Positions 9,722 to 18,743 of a DNA stretch of 64,000 nt are shown piece by piece. The notes beneath the pieces are model-generated. The model worked only from the letters and a program-made list of their open reading frames with translations, was not told where the DNA came from and did no database searches. Positions within the stretch are counted from its first letter, which is position 1. Every line of letters starts with the position of its first letter. Position numbers and translations under genes: made by a program. Source of the DNA: Aquabacterium sp. (GTDB lineage: Bacteria; Pseudomonadota; Gammaproteobacteria; Burkholderiales; Burkholderiaceae_C); assembly GCA_023150345.1 (NCBI GenBank), contig JAKLLB010000001.1, forward strand, positions 1 through 64,000, given 5' to 3'.

Positions 9722-12700
9722 CTATTTCGGGCTGGATGCCCCCTCGGGTGTACCTCCGGCCAGGGGTGTCGGCGCAGCCGACGGCCGCACCAGGCGGCGC
9801 GCCCACTGGCCCAGGTCATCGAGCCAGCAGTAGATCACCGGCACGACCACCAGCGTGAGCACGGACGACGTGATGACGCCGCCGATCACCGCCTGGCCCA
9901 TCGGAGCGCGCTGCTCCGAGCCTTCGGACAGCGCGAATGCCAGCGGCAGCATGCCGAAGATCATCGCCAGCGTGGTCATCAGGATCGGGCGCAGGCGCAC
10001 CTTGGCCGCGTGCAGCAGTGCGTCGTGCCGGCTCATGCCATCGGCGCGCGAGCGGATCGCGAAGTCGATCAGCAAGATGGCGTTCTTGGTCACCAGGCCC
10101 ATCAGCATCACGATGCCGATGATCGAGAACATGTTCAACGTCGAGCGCCACACGAGCAGCGCCGCGACCACCCCGATCAAGGTGAGCGGCAGTGACGTCA
10201 TCAGCGCCAGCGGCTGCAGAAAGCTGCGGAACTGCGAGGCCAGGATCATGTAGATGAACACAACCCCCAGAGCGAGCGCCGAGACCGCATAGACGAAGGA
10301 CTCCTGCATGTCCTTGGTCGAGCCGCCGAAGCGGTAGGTGTAGCCCGGCGGCAGGGCCGTGGACTCGAGGACGCGGCGGATGTCGGCCGAGACCTCGCCG
10401 AGCGCGCGGCCCGAGGGGCTGGCCGTGATCTCGACTTCGCGGCTGAGGTCGCGCCGATTGACCTGGCTGGCCGTTGTGGACAGTTGCACCTCGGCCACCT
10501 GGGACAGGCGCACGATGCGAGGCGTGCCGTCGGCCTGAGTGCCGGTGGCAATGCCCAGGCGACCGAGTTGCGCCGGGTCGTCGCGCTCGTCGGGCGCCAG
10601 CCGCACTTTCACGTCATAGGACTGGTCGTCGGGTGCGCGCCAGTCGCCCACCGTCTGGCCTGCCACCAGCCCGCGCAGCACCTGCGTGATGCTGCCCACC
10701 GACAGGCCCAGGTCGGAGGCGGACTCGCGCCGAACCTGCACCGCCACTGTGGGCTTGGGTGCCTTCATGCTGGTGTCGAGATCGACCAGGCCGGGCACCC
10801 GCGCCAGCCGCGCGGTGAGCTCGGTGGTCAAGCGCTGCAGCGTGGGAATGTCGGGCCCCTGCATCGACACCGAGATGGGCTTCTGCCCGCCCACCGGGTC
10901 GAGCAGGCCGACATGGGTGACCGTGATGCCGGCCACCCGCGACAGCTGCTCCCGCAACGGCACCGACATCTGCTCGGCATTGCGCGTTCGCTCGCGCCGC
11001 TCGACCAGCCGCACGAAGACGCTGGCGTAGTTGCGCCCCTGCGCAGTGCCCGTGTTGATGGTGGTGACGGTGTAGCGCACCTCGGGCATCTCGCGCAGGA
11101 TGGCGTCGACCTGGCGTGCACGCGCTTCGGTCACCTCCAACGGGGTGCCCACCGGCGTGTAGAAGTTGACCGACGTCTCCGAGAAGTCGGCCTTGGGCAC
11201 GAACTCGGTGCCCAGCAATGGCACCAGCGCCAGACTGGCCACCAGTGTGGCCACGGCGCCCAGCAGCGTCAGGGCCTTGTGGCGCAGCGACCAGCCCAGC
11301 GCCGCCACGTAGCCATCGCCCAGGTGATGCGACAGGCGGTCTACCCAGTGGGTGAGCCGGCCGAGCGAGTGGTCGTACCAGGTTCGGGGCACGAACGGTT
11401 GGCCCTCGCGGTCGATGGCAGGGTCGTGCCACACCGAGCTGAGCATCGGGTCGAGCGTGAAGCTCACGAACATCGAGATCAGCACTGCCGCAACGATGGT
11501 GATGCCGAACTCGTGGAAGAACTTGCCGATGATGCCGCCCATGAAGCCGATGGGCAGGAACACGGCCACGATGGACAGCGTGGTGGCCAGGACCGCGAGT
11601 CCGATCTCCTGCGTGCCGTCCAGTGCCGCATCATGGGCGCTCTTGCCCATCTGCACATGGCGCACGATGTTCTCGCGCACCACGATCGCGTCGTCGATCA
11701 GCAGGCCCACGCACAAGCTCATGGCCATCAACGTGACCATGTTGATCGAGAACCCGAACGCATACATCACCAGCAGCGTGCCCACCAGCGAGATGGGCAA
11801 CGTGAGACCGGTGATCACGGTGGAGCGCCAGCTGTTCAGGAACAGGAACACGATGCCGATGGTGAGCAGAGCACCTTCGAGCAGCGTCTGCCGCACGTTG
11901 GACACGGAGACCCGGATCGGGCGCGCGTTGTCGCGCAGTACCTCCACGGCCATGCCGCGCGGGAGCTGGGCCCGCATGGCGTCCGTCACCTGCTTGAGGC
12001 CTTCGACCACGTCGATCGTGTTCTCGCCTTGGCTCTTCTGCACATCCAGTGCCAGCACCCGCTGGCCGTTGTACAGCGCCAGCGACTCCAGCTCCTCCGG
12101 ACCATCCACCACTTCGGCCACCTGGCCCAGGCGCACCGGCTGGCCGTTGCGCCGAGCCACGATCACCTGACGCAACTCGTCGGGTTGGCGCACGCGGCCC
12201 ATGATCTGTACGGTGCGCTCGGCCTCGCGCGAGCGCAGGGCGCCGGCGGGCAGGTCCTGGTTCTCGGTGCGCACGGCGCCCATGACGGCGTCCACACCCA
12301 CGCCGTAGGCCTCGAGGGACCGCGGCCGCAGGTAGACGTTGACCTCCCGCCTCACACCACCGATCAAGGTCACCGAGCCCACGCCGCGCACGTTCTCCAG
12401 CCGCTTCTTGAGAACCTGGTCCGCAAAGGTGGTGAGCTCCTGCACGCTGCGGCTGCCATCTGGCGACGTAAGCGCCAGCGTGAAGACAGGCCGACTGGAG
12501 GGGTCGAAGCGGGTGACCCTCGGCTCCTTCACTTCTTCGCGGAAGCCTGTCTTCACGATGGCCAGCTTCTCGCGCACGTCGTCGGCCGCCTTGCGGCCAT
12601 TGATGTCGAGGTTGAACTGGATGATCACCACCGACGAGCCTTCGTAGCTGCGCGAATACAGCTGGCTGATGCCGGCGATGGTGTTCACCGACTCCTCGAC

Positions 12701-12898
12701 CTTGCGGGTGACCTCGCTCTCGACGATCTCGGGCGAGGCGCCCGGGTATTCGACCACGACGACCACAGTGGGGAAGTCGATGTCGGGGAACTGGTCGACC
12801 TTCAGCCGCTGGTACGAGAAGAGGCCCAGGACGACGAAGGCGAGCATCACCATCACGGCCATCACCGGGTTGGCGATCGAGACACGGGTGAACCACAT
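9722..12898 (-). CDS. RND efflux pump, inner membrane transporter (HAE1 family)
   Basis: This 1058-residue inner membrane proton-drug antiporter has the AcrB layout: one N-terminal helix, a large periplasmic loop, six helices, then the same again. The proton-relay acidic pair lies in CVGLLIDDAIVVREN of the fourth helix, and the relay lysine in LMGLVTKNAILLIDF. The ATG at 12898 is used because MWFTRVSIANPV is the usual family start; the longer open frame is not needed. It sits 22 bases after the membrane fusion gene. Substrates are unknown; the sequence is closer in style to MexB/MdtC-like pumps than to heavy-metal pumps. Confidence 0.95.
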   Translation of the reverse strand: MWFTRVSIANPVMAVMVMLAFVVLGLFSYQRLKVDQFPDIDFPTVVVVVEYPGASPEIVESEVTRKVEESVNTIAGISQLYSRSYEGSSVVIIQFNLDINGRKAADDVREKLAIVKTGFREEVKEPRVTRFDPSSRPVFTLALTSPDGSRSVQELTTFADQVLKKRLENVRGVGSVTLIGGVRREVNVYLRPRSLEAYGVGVDAVMGAVRTENQDLPAGALRSREAERTVQIMGRVRQPDELRQVIVARRNGQPVRLGQVAEVVDGPEELESLALYNGQRVLALDVQKSQGENTIDVVEGLKQVTDAMRAQLPRGMAVEVLRDNARPIRVSVSNVRQTLLEGALLTIGIVFLFLNSWRSTVITGLTLPISLVGTLLVMYAFGFSINMVTLMAMSLCVGLLIDDAIVVRENIVRHVQMGKSAHDAALDGTQEIGLAVLATTLSIVAVFLPIGFMGGIIGKFFHEFGITIVAAVLISMFVSFTLDPMLSSVWHDPAIDREGQPFVPRTWYDHSLGRLTHWVDRLSHHLGDGYVAALGWSLRHKALTLLGAVATLVASLALVPLLGTEFVPKADFSETSVNFYTPVGTPLEVTEARARQVDAILREMPEVRYTVTTINTGTAQGRNYASVFVRLVERRERTRNAEQMSVPLREQLSRVAGITVTHVGLLDPVGGQKPISVSMQGPDIPTLQRLTTELTARLARVPGLVDLDTSMKAPKPTVAVQVRRESASDLGLSVGSITQVLRGLVAGQTVGDWRAPDDQSYDVKVRLAPDERDDPAQLGRLGIATGTQADGTPRIVRLSQVAEVQLSTTASQVNRRDLSREVEITASPSGRALGEVSADIRRVLESTALPPGYTYRFGGSTKDMQESFVYAVSALALGVVFIYMILASQFRSFLQPLALMTSLPLTLIGVVAALLVWRSTLNMFSIIGIVMLMGLVTKNAILLIDFAIRSRADGMSRHDALLHAAKVRLRPILMTTLAMIFGMLPLAFALSEGSEQRAPMGQAVIGGVITSSVLTLVVVPVIYCWLDDLGQWARRLVRPSAAPTPLAGGTPEGASSPK

Positions 12899-12920
12899 GG
12901 CGGCTGCGTCCCCGGCGTCT

Positions 12921-14075
12921 CTAGTGCGACTTGGATGCGGCCGGGGCCGCAAGCGTGGCTACCCGCAGGGCCGTGCCCTCGGGGACGCTGCCGGCGGATG
13001 CGGCCAGGATGCGCTCGCCCTCGGCAAGCCCGCCCAGCACCTCGACCATGGGCTGCGACGCCACCATGCCGCGGTTGCCCAGTTGCAGCGACCGTCGCTC
13101 GGCGCGGCCCTGCGCGAACACGATGGCGTAGGGCTTGGCCTGGTCGATGCGCACGGCCGAGGCGGGAATGGCGAGTGCCTGGCGGCGCTCGATGTCGATC
13201 CAGCCGCGGGCGAACAGGCCATGGCGCAGCGACGGATGCGGCTCGACCGCCAGGTATGTCGCCACGGTGCGCGAGCCGGCCAGGGCTGCCGGATTGAGTC
13301 GCACCACACGGGCCGCCAATGGCTCGCTGCTGCCCTCCAGCGTCAACCGGGCAATCGCGCCGGGGCGCACGCTGGCGGCCTCCTCGGGTGGCACGCCGGC
13401 CTCGAGTTCGATGCGCGTCAGGTCGACGATCTCGATGAGTCGCGCGTCGACCGCCACGCGCTCGCCGGGTTGAGCCAGTCGCTGGGAAACCTGCCCCGAG
13501 ATCGGAGCGACCAGCGTGGTGTCGGCCAGCGCCTTGCGGGCCAGCTCCACGGCGGCCATCGCGGCCTGCAGGGTCGCCTGCGCGGCCGCCTCGTTCGATG
13601 CCGACGTCTCCAGTGCCGTGGCCGAAATGAACCCCTGCGCAACCAGGGCCTTGTTGTTGGTCAGCTGGCGCTGCGCGATTTCGGCCTGCGCCCGTGCTGC
13701 CGCTGCCTGCTGCTCGGCCTGCCGCAGGCGCCAGTCGAACTCGGTGGTATCGAGGCGGGCCACCATCTGGCCCGCGCGCACCGCATCGCCCTCGCGCACG
13801 TCGAGAGTGCGCACCTCTGCCGCGACCTTGGCCTTGACATAGGCTGTGTTGACCGCCTTCAAGCTGCCCGTAACCTCCAGGCCCCGGGCGAACTCGTGGC
13901 GCCCGACGGTGAGCACATCGAGAGGCGCGAGTTCGAGGGCCGGGCGAGGTGAGGAGGCGGCAGCAGCGGCTGCGGTTGCCGCGGCGCGGCGCGCGCCCGT
14001 CAGACGCAGGCCGACTGCCGCCAGAACAGCCAATGCAAGCAGGCCGATGGCCCAGGTTTTCCAGGATTTGGGCAT
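12921..14075 (-). CDS. RND efflux membrane fusion (periplasmic adaptor) protein
   Basis: This 384-residue HlyD/AcrA-type adaptor links the RND pump to a TolC channel. It has an N-terminal membrane anchor (about residues 8-25), an Ala-rich linker, and the first lipoyl half with VREGDAVRAGQMVARLD. An Ala/Gln-rich coiled-coil hairpin follows at about 115-180, then the second lipoyl half DTTLVAPISGQVSQRL, a beta-barrel and a membrane-proximal domain. It lies between tetR (41 bases upstream) and the pump gene in one operon. Confidence 0.94.
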   Translation of the reverse strand: MPKSWKTWAIGLLALAVLAAVGLRLTGARRAAATAAAAAASSPRPALELAPLDVLTVGRHEFARGLEVTGSLKAVNTAYVKAKVAAEVRTLDVREGDAVRAGQMVARLDTTEFDWRLRQAEQQAAAARAQAEIAQRQLTNNKALVAQGFISATALETSASNEAAAQATLQAAMAAVELARKALADTTLVAPISGQVSQRLAQPGERVAVDARLIEIVDLTRIELEAGVPPEEAASVRPGAIARLTLEGSSEPLAARVVRLNPAALAGSRTVATYLAVEPHPSLRHGLFARGWIDIERRQALAIPASAVRIDQAKPYAIVFAQGRAERRSLQLGNRGMVASQPMVEVLGGLAEGERILAASAGSVPEGTALRVATLAAPAASKSH

Positions 14076-14116
14076 GTCGAGTCAGGAGTCGGTTGAGGCA
14101 GGCGGCGCGCAGCGAC

Positions 14117-14779
14117 TCAACGAACGGCGGGCGGCGCACGCAATCCGTCGAGCAGCAGGTCGAGGTGGTTGCGGATGAACGCATGCCCGTCGACCGGCAA
14201 GGTGCCGCCCAGGCATGCCGGCGGGCAGGCGCCCAGCGAATGTTTATGGATGCAGATCATGATGAGCGGCAACACCAGCGAGTGCACCGCGGAGTCGATA
14301 TCGACATCGCGGAACTCGCCGCTGTCGATGCCACGCTTCACGATGGAGCCCAGGAGCTCGGTGGCCGGTTGAACCACCTCGCGCATGTAGTAGTCGGCGA
14401 TGTCGGGGAAGTTGCGCACCTCGGTCATCACCAGCTTGAAGACGGCCGAGGCCTGGCTGTCGTAGATGGCCACCCACCACTGGACCAGGATGTCGCGCAT
14501 GAGGTCGGTCGTGCTGCCGGAGAATCCGGCGGCACGCGCGGCTCCGTCGGCGATGCGCGACGACAGGCAATGGGCGATCACCGCCTTGAGCAGATCTTCC
14601 TTGCTGGGGAAGTAAAGGTACAGGGTGCCTTTGGACACGCCGGCGTGTGCCGCTACCTCCTCGGCGCGCGTGGCGGCGAAGCCCTTCTCGACGAACAGCG
14701 CCAGTGCAGCGTCCAGCAGTTCCTGCGGCCGGGCTTCCTTGCGACGGCGGCGTGCGCTCGTTTCGGCGGGGGTAGACAT
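14117..14779 (-). CDS. TetR/AcrR-family repressor of the efflux operon
   Basis: This 220-residue protein has an N-terminal TetR helix-turn-helix (about residues 15-65) with the hallmark VSKGTLYLYFPSKEDLLKAV, and a C-terminal ligand domain of the TetR_C type. The basic start SARRRRKEARPQ is usual for AcrR-like proteins. It is the first gene of the efflux operon. A perfect inverted repeat covering its promoter start site suggests it represses itself and the pump until a toxic ligand binds. No clear Shine-Dalgarno sequence lies before the ATG. Confidence 0.94.
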   Translation of the reverse strand: MSTPAETSARRRRKEARPQELLDAALALFVEKGFAATRAEEVAAHAGVSKGTLYLYFPSKEDLLKAVIAHCLSSRIADGAARAAGFSGSTTDLMRDILVQWWVAIYDSQASAVFKLVMTEVRNFPDIADYYMREVVQPATELLGSIVKRGIDSGEFRDVDIDSAVHSLVLPLIMICIHKHSLGACPPACLGGTLPVDGHAFIRNHLDLLLDGLRAPPAVR

Positions 14780-14782
14780 TGG

Positions 14783-14804
14783 TTACTGACCGGTTAGTCA
14801 GTAA
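14783..14804 (-). promoter_or_regulatory. TetR-type operator
   Basis: This is a perfect 8-base inverted repeat, TTACTGAC-N6-GTCAGTAA, ending three bases before the tetR ATG and overlapping the end of the -10 box and the predicted transcription start. Position and symmetry fit autorepression by the adjacent TetR protein; binding itself is inferred. Confidence 0.8.
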
Positions 14805-14831
14805 TATATCGCACGCATGCGAACGGGTCAA
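14803..14831 (-). promoter_or_regulatory. Sigma-70 promoter of the tetR-mfp-rnd operon
   Basis: On the minus strand TTGACC (14826-14831) is followed after exactly 17 bases by TATATT (14803-14808). Transcription would start near 14796, inside the operator, giving a leader of only about 17 bases. Confidence 0.75.
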
Positions 14832-14924
14832 CGCCTGCGGTTGTTGACCTCAACCCGGCCGTGCGCACCAGGCACAGGCGTAGCATCGGCTGCCGGGACG
14901 GACGCGAGGCGACGGGAGACGCGC

Positions 14925-15677
14925 ATGCATGTGTCGACGCGAGAGGGACAGGCGCTGGCGCGGGTGTTCGCCTGCCTGGCAGAAGATCTGTCGGAGCGAG
15001 AGGTTCGCGAACGCGCCGGACTGGCGCTGCTCGACCTGCTGCGCGCCGATCACTTTGCATCCTACGTCTGGGACGGGCAACGAGGTGTCTTCGGCGGCGG
15101 CGTCTGGCTGAACATGGATTCGGCCAACCTCGCACACTACGAGAGCTGGTTCCAGTACCACGACCCGATCACCTTTTTGCTGCAAGCCCGGCGCCATGCC
15201 ACTGCAGTCAGCGAGGTGTTGCCGCATCGCGAACTCGTGCGCACGTCCTTCTTTCAGGATTTCCTGGCCCGTGACGGGCTGCACTGGGGCATCAACCTGC
15301 ATGCGTTCGATGGCAACCAGGCGTTGGGTGATCTGCGCATCTGGCGTGGTCGCCGTCGCAGCGAGTTCGAGCCGCGCGACAAGGCGTTGCTCGACCTGAT
15401 CGAGCCCGCTTTCATTGCGGCGCTGCGGCGCACACGGCGCCAGGCGCCGGCGCCCGCGGCAGGCGAACCCGGCCAGGCGGTGTTCAGCCCACGTGAACGC
15501 CGCGTGGCACACCTGCTTGCGCAGGGTCGCACCGACAAGGAAATTGCGCGCGAGCTGGGCATCAGCGTCACCACCGTGCGGACCTACCTGCGGCGCATGG
15601 CCGAGAAAACCGGCGTCACGCGCAGGGCAGCGCTGGCGCGATGGGGTTGCGACGATGACGTGACCGGCCCTGCGTAG
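14925..15677 (+). CDS. LuxR-family transcriptional regulator
   Basis: This 250-residue protein has a C-terminal LuxR helix-turn-helix (about residues 185-245) containing FSPRERRVAHLLAQGRTDKE and ISVTTVRTYLRRMAEKTGV. The N-terminal part is a GAF/PAS-like sensing region with an aromatic-rich YHDPITF segment. It lacks a recognisable phosphoacceptor domain, so it probably senses a small molecule or acts constitutively. The ATG at 14925 is preferred over an upstream ATG at 14817 because GGGAG lies six bases before it and homology begins there. It is divergent from tetR; any functional link to efflux is unproven. Confidence 0.85.
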   Translation: MHVSTREGQALARVFACLAEDLSEREVRERAGLALLDLLRADHFASYVWDGQRGVFGGGVWLNMDSANLAHYESWFQYHDPITFLLQARRHATAVSEVLPHRELVRTSFFQDFLARDGLHWGINLHAFDGNQALGDLRIWRGRRRSEFEPRDKALLDLIEPAFIAALRRTRRQAPAPAAGEPGQAVFSPRERRVAHLLAQGRTDKEIARELGISVTTVRTYLRRMAEKTGVTRRAALARWGCDDDVTGPA

Positions 15678-15683
15678 TCGCGT

Positions 15684-15708
15684 GCAGCGCGGGACGCACC
15701 CGCGCTGC
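15684..15708. terminator. Hairpin between convergent genes
   Basis: A perfect 10-base stem GCAGCGCGGG/CCCGCGCTGC with loop ACGCA sits in the 36-base gap between the luxR and amidase stops. It has no T-tract, so it is a hairpin-type stop or a weak terminator usable from both sides. Confidence 0.55.
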
Positions 15709-15713
15709 CCCGC

Positions 15714-17228
15714 TCATCGCAATTCGGGGGCCGGCAGGCGTCCGAGCAGCTTCTCGATGGCCAGTCCGATCGCCACCAACCGGCGGTCGCTGTTGGCCGG
15801 GCCATCGAGCTCCATGCCGATGGGCAGCTTGCTCGCCGCGCCCGCTCCGATCGGGATCTGCAGACCGGGCAACCCGGCGTTGCTGCCAGGGTCGGTGTTC
15901 TGGATCAGCAGGATGAAGTTGGGCACGCTGCTCGACTCTGGGTTGGCCTGGAGCGCCACGACTGGCACGGTGGGAAACACCAGTGCGTCGAGCCGATGAG
16001 TGCGGAAAGTCGCCTTGTACAGCGCCTGCAATGCCGGGCGGGCCGTGGCCATGGCTGAGTCATATGCCGGCCGGGCGTCGACCACGGTGTTGTTCGGCCC
16101 GGGCAGTTTGCGCGGGATCACCAACCCCTGGTAGGTGCCCTTGACGTCGGGGCTGACGGCGCGCTCGGCCATCTGCTCGACCGTGAGGCCGGTGCCGGTG
16201 CGCTTGAGGTAGGCCGCCATGTCGTCGTAGGCCTCGTAGAGCGCCAGCGGGAAGCCGATCGCGCCGTTGAGTTCCATCAGCCGCGGCATGTCGACCTCGA
16301 TCACCGTCACGCCTGCGGCTCTCAGCTTGGTCAGGGCAGCGTCGAAGGCCGCACGCGTGTCGGCATCCAGGTTGGCCAGCAGCGGCGCGGCCAGTCCCAG
16401 GCGCACCGTCTTGAGCGAAGCTGGCTTCGCGGCGGGGCCGCCGGCGATCACCCGGTCCAGCAACTCGACGTCGGCCATCGAAGCGGCCATCGGTCCGGCC
16501 GTGTCGCGGGTGTGCGAGATCGGCGCGATGCCGCCCTGAGGGTAGCGCCCGACCGTCGGTCGCAGGCTGGCGCAGCCGTTGAAGGCACACGGGATGCGCA
16601 CCGAGCCGCCGGTGTCGGTGCCCAGACCCGCGGGCACCACTCGGGCGCCCACAGCAGTGCCTGTGCCCGAAGACGAGCCGCCGGCGATTCGGCTGCGGTC
16701 CCAGGCGTTGCGCACGCCGGGCTCGGACCCGGTTTGGCTCATCGGGTTCCAGCCGGTGACGCCAAAGGCCAACTCGTGCATGTTGGTCTTGCCAATGACG
16801 ATGGCGCCGGCCGCGCGCAGGCGCGCGACCACGGGCGCGTCGGCCGCTGGCACATAGCCGGCCAGCGCCGGAGTGCCGGCGCTCGATGGCAGGCCAGCAA
16901 CCTCGATGTTGTCCTTGACCACGATGGGCACGCCAGCCAGCGGGCGGCAGCGCGCGGTGCGATGGGCCGCGTCGAGCTTGCTCGCCGCCGCCTTGGCCCC
17001 GGCCTCATCGAGGTGGATGAATGCGTTCCAGGCCTTCAGTGCCTGGGCACGCGTGAGCGCTGCACCCACTTCGTCCGTACTGCGGGTCTGGCCGCTGCAG
17101 ACACCGCGGGCCACTTGGGCGGCCGTGTGGTCAACCGGGGCAGCGGCAGCGGGCATTGCGGCGGCGACAGCGGCAACGGCCGCCAGGGCAGTGCGTGACG
17201 CTGCGCGCGGGGTAGGCAGGGCGAACAT
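15714..17228 (-). CDS. Secreted amidase (amidase signature family)
   Basis: This 504-residue amide hydrolase of the Ser-Ser-Lys family has a cleavable signal peptide (about residues 1-30, Ala-rich, ending PAAAA), so it acts in the periplasm. The catalytic Lys is Lys105 in VVKDNIEVAG, the cis-Ser lies in AGGSSSGTG (about 185-187), and the nucleophile is Ser209 in TDTGGSVRIP. The ATG at 17228 has AGGAG nine bases upstream. The substrate is unknown; related exported amidases are often misnamed glutamyl-tRNA amidotransferase subunit A, which is excluded by the signal peptide and the lack of gatB/gatC. Confidence 0.9.
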   Translation of the reverse strand: MFALPTPRAASRTALAAVAAVAAAMPAAAAPVDHTAAQVARGVCSGQTRSTDEVGAALTRAQALKAWNAFIHLDEAGAKAAASKLDAAHRTARCRPLAGVPIVVKDNIEVAGLPSSAGTPALAGYVPAADAPVVARLRAAGAIVIGKTNMHELAFGVTGWNPMSQTGSEPGVRNAWDRSRIAGGSSSGTGTAVGARVVPAGLGTDTGGSVRIPCAFNGCASLRPTVGRYPQGGIAPISHTRDTAGPMAASMADVELLDRVIAGGPAAKPASLKTVRLGLAAPLLANLDADTRAAFDAALTKLRAAGVTVIEVDMPRLMELNGAIGFPLALYEAYDDMAAYLKRTGTGLTVEQMAERAVSPDVKGTYQGLVIPRKLPGPNNTVVDARPAYDSAMATARPALQALYKATFRTHRLDALVFPTVPVVALQANPESSSVPNFILLIQNTDPGSNAGLPGLQIPIGAGAASKLPIGMELDGPANSDRRLVAIGLAIEKLLGRLPAPELR

Positions 17229-17292
17229 CGGGGGTGTCTCCTCGTGGCATGTTGTGGGTGTGCACTCCCATGCTGCCGCGAAGACGTGCCGC

Positions 17293-17320
17293 TGTCTGTC
17301 GTCGAGATCGATGACAGACA
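17293..17320. repeat. 28-base imperfect palindrome upstream of the amidase gene
   Basis: Arms TGTCTGTC (17293-17300) and GACAGACA (17313-17320) are perfect 8-base inverted repeats, and the centre is also partly symmetric (24 of 28 positions). It lies 65-92 bases before the amidase ATG in the 200-base gap to glpQ. Its size and symmetry fit a dimeric regulator's operator; the regulator is unknown. Confidence 0.5.
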
Positions 17321-17428
17321 CGGCGCACGAACTTGCTGCCAGGCGGTGGCCGATGACTGCCGCAGACGGACCTGCCATGGGCGCTGGCGCGGCGCAAGGC
17401 CTCACGCAGCGTCCGTGGCCATTCGTGC

Positions 17429-18576
17429 TCAGCGCAGCTCGTTGACTGCAGCCACGCCGGTGGCCGGGAAGTCGGTGAAGAAGCCGTCGATGCCCAGCTT
17501 CACGTAGTACTGCATCTCTGCCTTCGGGTCCTTGAAGCCGTACAGGCCGGCGTCGTTGCGGAACGTCCAGGTGTGCACCAGCAGCCCGCGGGCGTGCGCG
17601 GCTTCGATCACGCCGGTGCTGCCGTCCACCCGGCGGTCGCTGGCATTGAGCGTGGTGTCGCCGGTGCGCTCCACCTTGTCGGCTACGGTCTTCACGAGGT
17701 AGGGCTTCCAGGGGCCGATGGCATCTGCGTAAGTCTTCACGAAGTCCAGGCCGCTGGGCGTGAGCAGGTCGGAGAACAGGCGAGGATCACCGCTCTGCAC
17801 GAAGTCGTAGGGTTGGCGGTAGGGCGCGACCAGCGACATCGACCCGTCGTCCTTCACGTCGTCGGCGTCGATCAACTGGACAAGGCGAATGTCGGTCTTC
17901 TTGTTCAGGTACTGGAGGTTGGCCACTTCGAACGACTGGATGAACACCGGCGCCTTGGTGCTGTTGCCGTAGGCCCCATGCAGCGCGGTGACCAGCTTGT
18001 CCTCGAACACGTAGGCGCCGAAGAGACCGGCGTGATAGGTCGAATGCTTCACCTCGGGGTAGATGCCGATCGTGCGACCGGTCTTGGCGCTCTGGTCCTT
18101 CGCCAGCGCGATCACCTCGTCCAGCGTGGGGATGGCGAACTGGCCGTCGTAGGCCGTCGAGCGACCCGCGCGCGATTGCTTGGCGCGCAGCGTCTTCAAC
18201 TCGGCCAGAGTGAAGTCGCTGGCAAAGTAGGCCGTGGTGGGCACGCCATCGACCGGCCGCGTGGTCTTGCGTGTCGCGGGGAACTTCACCGCCACGTCGG
18301 TGGTGTCGTCAAGCATGGGCTCGTGGCGAGCCACCATCACGCCGTCCTGGGTCAGCACCAGGTCGGGCTCGATGTAGTTGGCGCCTTGCTCGATGGCCAA
18401 CTGATACGCGGCCAGCGTGTGCTCGGGCCGCTCGCCGCTGGCGCCACGGTGACCCACCACCGCGGGGCCTCGCCGTTGAGGGTGTTGAAGGTGGCATCGT
18501 CGCCGCCACAGGCCTGCAGGAGCGTCAGCGCCGAAAGGGCCAGCGTCGATAGGAGCCGAAGGGATTGGGTGCGCAT
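17429..18576 (-). pseudogene. glpQ: Glycerophosphodiester phosphodiesterase lipoprotein, frameshifted
   Basis: GlpQ hydrolyses glycerophosphodiesters to glycerol 3-phosphate and an alcohol in the periplasm. Codons from 18576 give a lipoprotein signal with lipobox LLQAC and the segment DDATFNTLNGEAP. The catalytic domain then continues in another frame from about 18463: VVGHRGASGERPEHTLAAY, EPDLVLTQDGVMVARHEP, EVKHSTYH, and TDFPATGV near the end. One missing base near 18464-18467, in a GC-rich run, would join the two frames into about 382 residues, normal for the family. It is either a true frameshift or a sequencing error. A GTG at 18460 could start an unexported version. Confidence 0.86.
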
Positions 18577-18659
18577 GGTGTAGGTGTGGTGTAGGTAGGA
18601 GGAGGCCTGCGCGCTCGACTCGCCGTTCGCGCTGGTGCCCGCAACCCTAGGCGGGCGCC

Positions 18660-18677
18660 GTGTCGGCGCGATGACAA
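18660..18677 (-). promoter_or_regulatory. Possible Pho box upstream of glpQ
   Basis: On the minus strand two 7-base units, TTGTCAT and CCGACAC, are separated by CGCG, giving the 11-base period of PhoB sites. The + strand context (GTGTCGG-CGCG-ATGACAA) closely resembles the phoX site at 41582-41599 (GTGACGG-CGCG-ATGACGG). It lies 84-101 bases before the glpQ start. The second unit matches the consensus poorly. Confidence 0.45.
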
Positions 18678-18743
18678 GCGCGCAGGCGTGGCCTGCGTCG
18701 CCTGCCGTGTCACGGGCGCTGGTTATCATTCGCCGCTTTGACC

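Noticed and set aside
10484..13297. 937-codon open frame on the + strand antisense to the RND pump gene
   Set aside because: His/Gln/Arg-rich shadow frame with no recognisable fold; the minus-strand RND protein is unambiguous.
14817..14924. N-terminal extension of the LuxR protein from ATG 14817
   Set aside because: It overlaps the tetR promoter, lacks a ribosome binding site, and adds a basic low-complexity stretch; GGGAG before 14925 supports the shorter form.
15714..17228. Amidase as glutamyl-tRNA(Gln) amidotransferase subunit A
   Set aside because: It has a signal peptide and no gatB or gatC neighbours.
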